Positions 57,310 to 64,000 of a stretch of 64,000 nt of DNA are shown one piece after another (the stretch's first letter is position 1; every line of letters starts with the position of its first letter). The notes under the pieces are model-generated. The model worked only from the letters and a program-made list of their open reading frames with translations, was not told the DNA's origin and searched no databases. This stretch comes from JAWOLE01 sp035263845. Its GTDB lineage: Bacteria; Acidobacteriota; Thermoanaerobaculia; UBA5066; Gp7-AA6. Location: positions 7,624-71,623 of the forward strand of contig DATFQY010000198.1 of assembly GCA_035263845.1 (NCBI GenBank), given 5' to 3'. Made by a program: the position numbers and the translations under genes.

Positions 57310-59361
57310 GTGATCCCGCTTCCAACCGAGCGTCTCCTGTGGGGCATCCCCGGGACTGTCCTCTTCTCGCTGGTCCTGCTCCTTGCGATCGTGGCTTTCG
57401 TCTACTCGGCGAGCCGGCGGGTGCGGGTGCTGCTCGCGCTTGCGCCCGAGCCGCGGTTCGACCGGATCGGGACTCGAATCTGGAAGACCCTTGAGTTCGC
57501 ATTCCTCCAGAAGCGGATGTTCCGGGACTTCTATGCCGGAACGTTCCACATCTTCCTCTTCGCCGGGTTCATCGTCCTCCTCGTCCGGGTTGTCTCCATG
57601 GTGCTCGAAGGCCTCTTTCCCGGCATCACGCTGCTGCCGGGGCGGGCCGGCGACGTCTACACGCTGCTCAAGGACATCTTCGAGGTCCTCGTCCTGGCCG
57701 GCGTCGCGATGGCGGTCTTCCGCCGCGCTTTCGCCCGGCCCAGGCGGCTCGACCTGACGCTGGACGCCTGGGTCATCCTGTTCCTGATCGCGCTCCTGAT
57801 TTCGGCCGACCTCGCGTCGGAAGGGGCGAAGACGGCGATGCGGCCGGAGCTCGCGAGCGCGTGGGCCCCCGCGGTGGCGGTCGTGGCGGGACTGCTGGCG
57901 GGCGCTTCCGCGGGGACGCTCGACGCTGTCTACGTCGGGGGCTGGTGGGTCCACCTCCTCGACATCTTCTTCTTCGGCAATTACCTGCCGTACTCGAAGC
58001 ATTTCCACATCATCACCGCCGTCCCCAATGTCTTCTTCATGAAGCTCGAGCCGATGGGGCGACTCGGCACCCCGGACCTGGAAAACTCCGAGACGTTCGG
58101 CGTCTCGAAGGTCGAGCAACTCTCCTGGAAGTCGGCTCTCGACGGCTACACCTGCACGGAGTGCGGCCGCTGCCGCGAGGTCTGCCCGACGGCCCTGACC
58201 GGCAAGCCGCTCGACCCGAAGGTCTTCATCGACGACGTCCGCGACGCGGTCTACGAGGCGACGCCGGGAATCCTAGCCGGGGCGTCCGGACGTGGAAGCG
58301 GGAACGGAGCGCATCCGCGGAAGGAGCTGATCGGCGGCTGGATCTCCGAGGACACGATCTGGGCGTGCACGACCTGCGGGTACTGCACGCACGCATGCCC
58401 GGTCTTCATCATTCCCGCGGTGGACAAGATCGTCGAGATGCGCCGGCACCTGGTTCTGGAGAAGGCGGAATTCCCCAGGGAGATGCAGACCGCCTTCCGC
58501 GGCATGGAGACCAACGGCAACCCCTGGGGGATCTCGGCGGCGTCGCGAGCGGACTGGGCGAAGGACCTCCCCGTCGTCACGATGGCCGAGGCGGGGGAGA
58601 AGCCCGTGGACGTCCTCTTCTGGGTCGGATGCGCGGGCTCCTACGAGGACCGCGCGAAGAAGGTGTCGCGGGCGCTGGTCGAGCTGCTCGGCGCGGCGGG
58701 CGTCTCCTTCGCGATCCTCGGCACGGAGGAGACCTGCAACGGGGACTCGGCGCGCCGCATGGGCAACGAGTACCTCTTCCAGATGCTAGCCCAGCAGAAC
58801 ATCGAGACGCTGAACGGATATGGCGTCAAGAAGATCGTCACCAACTGCCCGCACTGCCTGAACTGCATCAAGAACGAGTACCCGGCGCTCGGAGGCAGCT
58901 ACGAGGTGATGCACGCCTCGCAACTCGTCTCGAGCCTGATCGCGGAGGGGCGCCTCCGGATGCAGACGCCGATCCCGGAAACGATCACGTTCCACGATCC
59001 CTGCTACCTCGGCCGGTACAACGGCGTCTACGACGCTCCGCGGCGGATCCTCGACGCGATCCCCGGCCTGCGGTTCCGGGAGCTGCCGCGCTCGCGCGAG
59101 CGGGGACTCTGCTGCGGCGCCGGCGGCGGCCGGATGTGGATGGAGGAGAAGCTCGGCTCCCGGATCAACCAGACCCGCATGAAGGAAATCTCCGAGGCCG
59201 GAACGGACTCGGTCGGCGTCTCCTGCCCCTTCTGCATGGTCATGATCGGAAACGCCAAGGAAGAAATCTCCGTCACAACCCAACCCTTCGACATACTCGA
59301 GCTCGCGAGGCGTTCCCTGGGGCACACCGCCGTCCCAGACGTAGCCTCTTCCCTGCCCTAG
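57310..59361 (+). CDS. Membrane Fe-S oxidoreductase (ETF:menaquinone oxidoreductase / HdrD-like)
   Basis: 683 residues from a GTG. Five or six N-terminal spans with a narG-gamma-like b-heme layout (GTFHIFLFAGFIVLLVRVVS, SKHFHIITAVPNVFF), two 4Fe-4S motifs CTECGRCREVCP (about residue 281) and CTTCGYCTHACP (about 355), and two CCG-type cysteine-rich blocks (WVGCAGSYED with NCPHCLNC; DPCYLGRYNG with LCCGAGGGR). Proteins of this type beside etfBA have been described as ETF:(methyl)menaquinone oxidoreductases in anaerobes. Its position right after etfBA supports electron flow from beta-oxidation into the quinone pool. Confidence 0.88.
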   Translation: MIPLPTERLLWGIPGTVLFSLVLLLAIVAFVYSASRRVRVLLALAPEPRFDRIGTRIWKTLEFAFLQKRMFRDFYAGTFHIFLFAGFIVLLVRVVSMVLEGLFPGITLLPGRAGDVYTLLKDIFEVLVLAGVAMAVFRRAFARPRRLDLTLDAWVILFLIALLISADLASEGAKTAMRPELASAWAPAVAVVAGLLAGASAGTLDAVYVGGWWVHLLDIFFFGNYLPYSKHFHIITAVPNVFFMKLEPMGRLGTPDLENSETFGVSKVEQLSWKSALDGYTCTECGRCREVCPTALTGKPLDPKVFIDDVRDAVYEATPGILAGASGRGSGNGAHPRKELIGGWISEDTIWACTTCGYCTHACPVFIIPAVDKIVEMRRHLVLEKAEFPREMQTAFRGMETNGNPWGISAASRADWAKDLPVVTMAEAGEKPVDVLFWVGCAGSYEDRAKKVSRALVELLGAAGVSFAILGTEETCNGDSARRMGNEYLFQMLAQQNIETLNGYGVKKIVTNCPHCLNCIKNEYPALGGSYEVMHASQLVSSLIAEGRLRMQTPIPETITFHDPCYLGRYNGVYDAPRRILDAIPGLRFRELPRSRERGLCCGAGGGRMWMEEKLGSRINQTRMKEISEAGTDSVGVSCPFCMVMIGNAKEEISVTTQPFDILELARRSLGHTAVPDVASSLP

Positions 59362-59408
59362 GGGCGGGCCTCGCGCCCGCCCGCCTCTCGTCGTTCCTCG
59401 ACCTGGTC

Positions 59409-59438
59409 GTGCCGTAGGGGAGGGGCTCGCCCCTCCCG
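59409..59438 (+). repeat. Dispersed intergenic repeat B
   Basis: GTGCCGTAGGGG, AGGGGCTCGCCCCT, CCCG: inverse of the copy at 14849. Just before it, 59363-59384 forms another GC hairpin (GGGCGGGC with GCCCGCCC). Both sit between the Fe-S protein and the YraN gene and might also stop transcription. Confidence 0.7.
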
Positions 59439-59476
59439 TCCGGTCGTGCTCACGACAACTAAGAGTCAGAGACCGT

Positions 59477-59920
59477 GTGACTCTGCGAGGGCTGATGGAA
59501 AGGGTTCGACGTCTCGTCCAACGAGACGAGAAGAGGTACCGCGGCCTCCGCGGCGTCGGCCAATCCTGGGAACGTCTCGCCGAGAGACATCTCAGGAGGG
59601 CCGGCTACCGCATCCGCGACCGCAACGTCCGCATGAAGGTCGGCGAGATCGACCTGATCGCCGAGGAGAAGGGCGTTCTCTGTTTCATCGAAGTCAAGGG
59701 GCGCAGCGGTTTGGGCTTCGGAGCCCCCGCCGAAGCGATCACCCTGGAGAAGCAGAGACGTCTCTACCGCGCCGCCGAGATCTACCTCCAGCGCGAGCGT
59801 CTCCGCGAGAGGATCTGCCGGTTCGACGTCGTCTCGATCCTCGGAGGGGGCGGCGGCGAAACTGTCGAAATCCTGCGCGACGCGTTCCGCGGCCCGCTCC
59901 CGCCCCGGCGCCGCAAGTAG
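59477..59920 (+). CDS. YraN family (UPF0102) nuclease-like protein
   Basis: 147 residues from a GTG. Contains the YraN signature: GQSWERLAERHLRRAGYRIR, the PD-(D/E)xK-like GEIDLIAEEKGVLCFIEVKGRS, and AITLEKQRRLYRAAEIYL. Members have the fold of restriction-like nucleases; the biological role is not settled. The Arg-rich first 30 residues are not part of the family. Confidence 0.9.
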   Translation: MTLRGLMERVRRLVQRDEKRYRGLRGVGQSWERLAERHLRRAGYRIRDRNVRMKVGEIDLIAEEKGVLCFIEVKGRSGLGFGAPAEAITLEKQRRLYRAAEIYLQRERLRERICRFDVVSILGGGGGETVEILRDAFRGPLPPRRRK

Positions 59921-59964
59921 ACCCCCATGCTAGAATTAGCCCATCTCCTGGGAGAGCAACGCGG

Positions 59965-60639
59965 TTGGCCGAAACGGAACAGCGCTACAACTTTATCTGC
60001 CCCAATTGCTCGGGCAGCTTCTCGATCCAGATCGAGCGGATCCCGCCTGTCCAGGCGCGTTTCCGGTGCCCGCACTGCAAGGAGCCGATGGATTTCCCCT
60101 CCCGCGAGGAGGCCCGAGCGTACGTCCGTCTCCAGGCGGAGACAGCTTCGAGCGCTTCGCCGCCGGCTCCGTCAGACGCGTCCTCCCCCTCGCCGCCGCT
60201 GGGAGTGCCGCCAAGGAAATCGGATCGCCTTCCCCGCGAGAAAAGCCCCCTGGCGGATCAGACCGGCGAGGGTCAGGGAGCGCGTTTCTACGTGGAGAAA
60301 GCCGGCTTTCAGACCGACGTTTTTGACCGGCGCGATATGCGCAACCTGATTCGCACAGGCGAGCTCCTCGAGACGGACCGGATCCGTGTGGACGACTCCG
60401 CGGCGGTCAATGCCGGAGACCTCCCGTACCTGATCTCGCTGTTCCGGATGGCCAAGGAGCAGAGGGCCAAGCCGCCCGCGGTCTGCAGGACCCACACCGA
60501 CCTCGTGGCATTCTTCAAGTGCAACGACACCAAGCGCCCGCTCTGCGAGAAGTGCGCGCCCGAAAAGAAGTTCGGCGGCCAGACGATCCGTGTCTGCCAG
60601 CACTGCGGGGGCACCGCGACCGATCTGACCCTCGCTTGA
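59965..60639 (+). CDS. Zinc-ribbon protein with B-box-like C terminus
   Basis: 224 residues from a TTG. Three parts: an N-terminal MJ0042-type zinc ribbon (YNFICPNCSGSFSIQIERI, FRCPHCKEPMDFP), a Ser/Pro-rich linker leading to a GYF/DUF4339-like segment (RFYVEKAGFQTDVFDRRDMR, NLIRTGELLETDRIRV), and a C-terminal Cys/His cluster VCRTHTDLVAFFKCNDTKRP LCEKC with CQHCGG that resembles a B-box zinc finger. No signal peptide. Possibly a regulator or scaffold; specific function unknown. Confidence 0.75.
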   Translation: MAETEQRYNFICPNCSGSFSIQIERIPPVQARFRCPHCKEPMDFPSREEARAYVRLQAETASSASPPAPSDASSPSPPLGVPPRKSDRLPREKSPLADQTGEGQGARFYVEKAGFQTDVFDRRDMRNLIRTGELLETDRIRVDDSAAVNAGDLPYLISLFRMAKEQRAKPPAVCRTHTDLVAFFKCNDTKRPLCEKCAPEKKFGGQTIRVCQHCGGTATDLTLA

Positions 60640-60676
60640 CCCTCCTGCCCCCCTCCGCTATCCTTCGCCCTCCCGT

Positions 60677-60751
60677 GCGGGAATAGCTCAGTGGTAGAGC
60701 GCCACCTTGCCAAGGTGGATGTCGCGGGTTCGACCCCCGTTTCCCGCTCCA
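60677..60751 (+). tRNA. tRNA-Gly (GCC)
   Basis: Acceptor GCGGGAA with TTCCCGC, D-arm GCTCAGTGGTAGAGC, anticodon loop TTGCCAA giving GCC, T-loop TTCGACC, discriminator T, CCA encoded. A degraded copy of its 3' half lies 217 bases downstream. Confidence 0.97.
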
Positions 60752-61217
60752 ATTAACTCCCACGAAACGAGTCGATTAGTTCGGGCCGTACACATCGCGT
60801 CTGGGCGTATGGAGTTCAACGAGAGTTCAAGCGGATTGGCAGGCTCGTTCGGCCGCTTGAATATCTAAGCGCAAGTCGCTGGCGCCGCAACGGTTCCGCG
60901 AAATCCAGGGCGTGGTTCCTTTCGTGACAGGGTGGATATCGCCCGTTCGAGGTCCGTTTCCCTCTCAAGGTTCGGGCGCGTTGTCGCGCCCGTAGCCTCA
61001 GCCATCCAACCTGACCTCGGCTGGCGGAGGCGTAGACTTCTGCGATTCGGATGGCCCTCACGTCCGGGACTCGCCTCGGTTCCTGCGAAGCCCTCGCGCC
61101 GCTCGTCGCGGGCGGAATGGGAAGGTATTTCGCGGCGTGGTTGTCTGAGCTACGGGGCGTTGAGGGCGCGTCGCAGCCCAGAAAAGTTTGATGACACACC
61201 GAGGAAAGGAGGAACCA
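60752..61217. other. 466-base gene-free stretch with tRNA scar and inverted repeat
   Basis: No gene is supported here on either strand. It holds a perfect 9-bp inverted repeat TTCAAGCGG (60826-60834) / CCGCTTGAA (60853-60861) with an 18-base loop, and a degenerate tRNA-Gly 3' copy (60931-60967). The Shine-Dalgarno of the next gene (AAAGGAGG) is at its right edge. Confidence 0.7.
60931..60967 (+). repeat. Degenerate copy of the tRNA-Gly 3' half (integration-scar candidate)
   Basis: GGTGGATATCGCCCGTTCGA then GGTCCGTTTCCCTCTC aligns without gaps to the tRNA-Gly stretch beginning at 60714 (GGTGGATGTCGCGGGTTCGA, CCCCCGTTTCCCGCTC), with about eight differences in 37 bases, several breaking the T-stem. 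No 5' half of the tRNA is present. This is what an att duplication or a decayed tRNA copy would look like. Confidence 0.6.
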
Positions 61218-62300
61218 GTGTCAAGAAGCTCGTGGTTCGGTTATCTCCTGGTTGCATTGCTCCTCGTCGGCTGGGCGCCGGGGACTCCGTCGCAGCCCGG
61301 TGCGGATCCTGACGTCACGAAGGCGCAGATCACCGTTCTCTACGATGCCTTCGGCAAGACGTCGGCGATGACCAAGGATTGGGGCTTTGCGGCGCTGATC
61401 GAGTACGGCGGCAAGCGAATCCTTTTCGACACGGGCAACAATGCCGAGATCCTCGCGAACAACGTCAAGGCAAAGGGCATCGATCTCACCAAGCTCGATT
61501 TCGTAGTCGTCTCCCATCGTCATGGCGACCATACGAGTGGCTTGAATCATGTGTTGAGCGTAAACCCGCGTGTGCAGATCTATGCGCCGAAGGAAAACTT
61601 CGGCGTCTTTGGCGCATCCCTTCCTGGGACCTTCTTCCGGCGCAACGACTCTCTTCCTGCAGAGATGCGCTACTTCGACGGCAAACCGCCTGAGACGTTG
61701 CGTTTTGGCACCCCGTGGCCGAACGGTAACTTTACCTGGGTGGCCAAGACGATGGAGGCGGCGCCCGGCTTTTACCTTATTCTGCTGAAGGGATCGTGGG
61801 GCGTCGATCTGGACGTCATGGAAGTCTCGCTGGCGATCGACACGCCGGACGGCATCGTCCTCGTGGTCGGGTGCAGCCATCCGACGATTGAGAAGGTCGT
61901 CGAGGCGACAAAGGCGACAATCAACAAGCCGGTTCACCTCCTCATCGGTGGCACCCACCTGCTTCCGGCGCAGGACGAGGAGATTCAGCGAATCGCCACG
62001 GCATTGCGTGATACCTGGAAGGTCGAGTGGATCGCCCCGGTGCACTGCACGGGCGAGCCTGCGTTCGCGATTCTGAAGAAGTCCTTCGGCGATCGTTACA
62101 TTTATGCCGGCCTTGGCACCATGCTCGCGCTTGGCCCAGCGGTGAAGTCGATCGCCGAGAAAGGTCAGCGGCCGGCGCTGGGCATGGACGGGGATGATCT
62201 GGCGAGTTACCGCACACTTCTGGCGCGGGGGGACGACGCGGAACCCGGCCTAATGGCACTCGCGCAGCAAAGAACAGGGGACCGGACTACAGGACGCTAG
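61218..62300 (+). CDS. Secreted MBL-fold metallo-hydrolase (COG1237-like)
   Basis: 360 residues from a GTG preceded by AAAGGAGG. N-terminal hydrophobic signal (FGYLLVALLLVGWAPGTPS), then metallo-beta-lactamase motifs: LFDTGNN, SHRHGDHTSG (H100, H102, D104, H105), VGCSHPTIEKV, LLIGGTHLL and PVHCTGEPAF. This order fits the COG1237 group related to the dihydropterin-type synthases of archaea; the substrate is unknown. By eye its GC content is clearly lower than most of the window and it sits downstream of the tRNA-Gly scar, which may point to transfer. Confidence 0.87.
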   Translation: MSRSSWFGYLLVALLLVGWAPGTPSQPGADPDVTKAQITVLYDAFGKTSAMTKDWGFAALIEYGGKRILFDTGNNAEILANNVKAKGIDLTKLDFVVVSHRHGDHTSGLNHVLSVNPRVQIYAPKENFGVFGASLPGTFFRRNDSLPAEMRYFDGKPPETLRFGTPWPNGNFTWVAKTMEAAPGFYLILLKGSWGVDLDVMEVSLAIDTPDGIVLVVGCSHPTIEKVVEATKATINKPVHLLIGGTHLLPAQDEEIQRIATALRDTWKVEWIAPVHCTGEPAFAILKKSFGDRYIYAGLGTMLALGPAVKSIAEKGQRPALGMDGDDLASYRTLLARGDDAEPGLMALAQQRTGDRTTGR

Positions 62301-62517
62301 GCCGCGGGGCGAGTTCAAAACGAGTAATCCCCAAAACCGGTTCTCGACCTTCGGCTTAGGAGCCTTCCTTTATTCTTACGTCCGTCGCTGTCCTCGGTCG
62401 TCGTAGGAAGTCATCGTGAGCGAAACCGCGTTCTCGGGTTGCCCACCGCACTCTAACCCGCCGTTAGACGACAACTCGAAACGGCGCAGAGCCGCCGGAG
62501 GCAGGGGAGGAGTGTGC

Positions 62518-63429
62518 ATGTGGTGGCTTCAGGTCATGTCGGGCGCCGTTGCTGCGCTGGGTGTCGTATCGACCCAGGAGGCGTCGCGCACTGGTCTGCT
62601 GGTGCGTCGGTACCGCGACGGCGAGAGGACGGCATACCACATGACCGCGTCCAACAAGGACCTGCATCGGAATCTCGAATACGAAGCGGATGCAGTCTGC
62701 ACAGTGAAGAGGAACGCGGACGGAGTGTTCGCGGAGGAGTTCGAATGGACACGGCTCGTCGTGAACAGGAATCCGGTTCCGCTTCCGACGCGAGAGGAGG
62801 CAATCCACCAGGTTCTCTCTCGGGATCCTGCATTTCGGCTTAGGATTCCCGACCTCTCGAAGGTTCCCCCGTCACTGATCGGACCGATCACGGATCTTCT
62901 CACCTTCTACGCGGACCTTCAGCTCGCGGCGCGCGACGGAAAGCTCCGCACGCCGGGTGACCACTTCTACTTCAAGCACGGGTCACCCTCGTCGTGGGCC
63001 GACGGCGCGATCGTTTGTGTCGGGGAGGACTCGATCGACTTCGACGTGTCGCTCTCCGACGTGAACGAGAAGACCAGAACGGCGACAACGGTGGTCAAGC
63101 ACGTCCCGCCCCAGAAGTCGCAGATCCGGAAGGTGTCCGACTGGACGTCGGTGCCGGTGGTAGCCGGCGTCGAAAACAACTGGATTCAGGTCGTGAAGAC
63201 CAGTGCGGACAGCTATCTCGGACAGGTTGGAAAGGAGACGTTCGACGTCAATCTCACGACCAATCTGGACGACGGCCGTCTGGCTTCTGCGACGCTCGAC
63301 AACGTCGTCGACGTCCTCGAGCGGCCATCCAAGAAGCCGGACCTGTCCCTCCCGGGACCGGAGTCGCGCTATCGAATCGTCAGGAGAATAGAGATCAAGG
63401 AATTTTCGCGGCGCGACAGCTCCAACTGA
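62518..63429 (+). CDS. Secreted protein of unknown function
   Basis: 303 residues from the ATG at 62518, seven bases after GGGGAGG. A short hydrophobic N terminus (MWWLQVMSGAVAALGVVST) looks like a signal. The rest is beta-rich with no motif I recognise: VRRYRDGERTAYHMTASN, LEYEADAVCTVKRNADGVF, ADGAIVCVGEDSIDFDVSLS, and a C-terminal ESRYRIVRRIEIKEF. The alternation suggests a secreted barrel or sandwich. Lower GC than its surroundings, like the MBL gene before it. The gap 62301-62517 contains a palindrome CTAAC-CCGCC-GTTAG and no gene. Confidence 0.65.
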   Translation: MWWLQVMSGAVAALGVVSTQEASRTGLLVRRYRDGERTAYHMTASNKDLHRNLEYEADAVCTVKRNADGVFAEEFEWTRLVVNRNPVPLPTREEAIHQVLSRDPAFRLRIPDLSKVPPSLIGPITDLLTFYADLQLAARDGKLRTPGDHFYFKHGSPSSWADGAIVCVGEDSIDFDVSLSDVNEKTRTATTVVKHVPPQKSQIRKVSDWTSVPVVAGVENNWIQVVKTSADSYLGQVGKETFDVNLTTNLDDGRLASATLDNVVDVLERPSKKPDLSLPGPESRYRIVRRIEIKEFSRRDSSN

Positions 63430-63523
63430 GTAAGACTCGGCCGACGACGCCAGCCACGCCCCTCCAGACCGGGTCGCGTACTCGGCTGAAGTCGCGTAGA
63501 ATCTTGTGTTCAAAGGAGGATCG

Positions 63524-64000
63524 ATGCGACCTGTTCGACCCGGTCGGCGGGCTCTCGGTCTGTCTCTGATTGCCGCGACTGCGCTTTTTGGCGGCGGAGT
63601 CGGCGCGATTCTGGGTGCCTGCGGGCCCTTCACCGATGTGGCGGCGGACGCGTTTTGTCCGTTCGTGCTGGAAATCTTTTACCTCGGGATCACGACCGGG
63701 ACGACGGCGACGACCTACGACCCGACCTCCAACGTCAGCCGGCTCCAGATGGCGGCGTTTCTCTCCCGCACGGTCGACGGAGTCTTGAAGCGCGGGAGCC
63801 GCCGCGCGGCGCTCGACCAGTTCTGGAGCAGCCAGAACGCAACCGTCCTCGGGCTGACGACCGTCGGAGGCGGTGCGGCCAACGTTCGCTCCGACGGCGC
63901 CGATGTCTGGGTCGTCAACAGCGGCGTCAACGGCACGGTTTCGCGAGTGCGCGGCAGCGACGGGAAGCTGTTGGAGACCTGGACCGGAGCCGGGAACGCT
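63524..64000 (+). CDS. Secreted SLH-like plus beta-propeller protein, cut by the window end
   Basis: The ATG follows CAAAGGAGGA. The first 159 codons are visible: signal (LSLIAATALFGGGVGAILGA), CGPFTDVAADAFCPFVLEIF, LGITTGTTATTYDP, RLQMAAFLSRTVDGVL, KRGSRRAALDQFW, then the first propeller blades (VRSDGADVWVVNSGVNGTVS, DGKLLETWTGAGNA). Intact so far; closest in the N-terminal part to the copy at 27087. Continues beyond the window. Confidence 0.85.
   Translation, partial: MRPVRPGRRALGLSLIAATALFGGGVGAILGACGPFTDVAADAFCPFVLEIFYLGITTGTTATTYDPTSNVSRLQMAAFLSRTVDGVLKRGSRRAALDQFWSSQNATVLGLTTVGGGAANVRSDGADVWVVNSGVNGTVSRVRGSDGKLLETWTGAGNA

Noticed and set aside
60816..61312. Two overlapping open frames (127 codons minus, 126 codons plus) in the gap after tRNA-Gly
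   Set aside because: Neither has a ribosome site or recognisable pattern; both cross the degenerate tRNA copy or the next gene's start.

Overview
The window comes from a GC-rich chromosome with dense, mostly overlapping bacterial operons. Housekeeping content (lexA, recA, rnc, def, a complete fatty-acid initiation/elongation cluster, five tRNAs), several outer-membrane-type beta-barrels, a Ser/Thr protein kinase with a TPR-like tail, many secreted beta-propeller proteins and small dispersed intergenic repeats suggest a Gram-negative, free-living bacterium. My guess is Acidobacteriota, perhaps a Thermoanaerobaculia-like lineage. That is inference from gene content; no rRNA is present to confirm it. 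No CRISPR array, prophage, transposase or rRNA gene was seen.

Layout. 1-5.7 kb: a pentose-phosphate operon (tal-pgi-gnd-zwf-pgl), with tal cut by the window edge. 5.7-9.5 kb: a broken copy and a full copy of a secreted SLH-like/beta-propeller family tail to tail, then an EF-G paralogue. 9.7-12 kb: a membrane Ser/Thr kinase. 12-13.3 kb: tRNA-Pro, a fluoride riboswitch with crcB and DUF190, and a hidden C-terminal relic of the SLH/propeller family. 13.3-20 kb: a secreted two-repeat protein, then an envelope/redox region (FMN-binding-like protein, His-rich membrane protein, porin-like barrel, Cys-rich small protein, second barrel, sulfite-oxidase-like protein). 20-27 kb: lexA, tRNA-Cys, tRNA-Leu, rnc, dsbD plus a thioredoxin-TPR partner, a secreted propeller, tRNA-Phe and def. 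27-29.5 kb: two more SLH/propeller genes in tandem. 29.5-36 kb: a 941-residue envelope protein, recA, pgpA, murB, manC. 36-40 kb: the MoxR-DUF58-transglutaminase trio. 40-45 kb: an exopolysaccharide cluster (phosphoglycosyltransferase and three GT4 glycosyltransferases). 45-52 kb: DUF177-rpmF and plsX-fabH-fabD-(beta-lactamase-like lipoprotein)-fabG-acpP-fabF. 52-55 kb: a large SBBP-repeat protein. 55-59.4 kb: etfB-etfA and a membrane Fe-S oxidoreductase that together should pass electrons from acyl-CoA dehydrogenases to the quinone pool. 59.5-60.8 kb: YraN, a zinc-ribbon protein and tRNA-Gly. 60.8-64 kb: a gap with a degenerate tRNA-Gly 3' copy, two genes that read as lower in GC, and the start of another SLH/propeller gene.

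Most distinctive features: (i) at least six loci of one secreted SLH-like plus beta-propeller family in 64 kb, in every state from intact to fragment; (ii) a compact Cys-rich domain centred on a TGYFWFF motif, present four times in two unrelated secreted proteins; (iii) dispersed intergenic repeats, one copy of which supplies the ribosome-binding site of etfA and another of which forms the ends of two glycosyltransferase genes; (iv) a fluoride riboswitch whose aptamer strand can pair perfectly with the crcB Shine-Dalgarno; (v) an integration-scar-like duplication of the tRNA-Gly 3' end.
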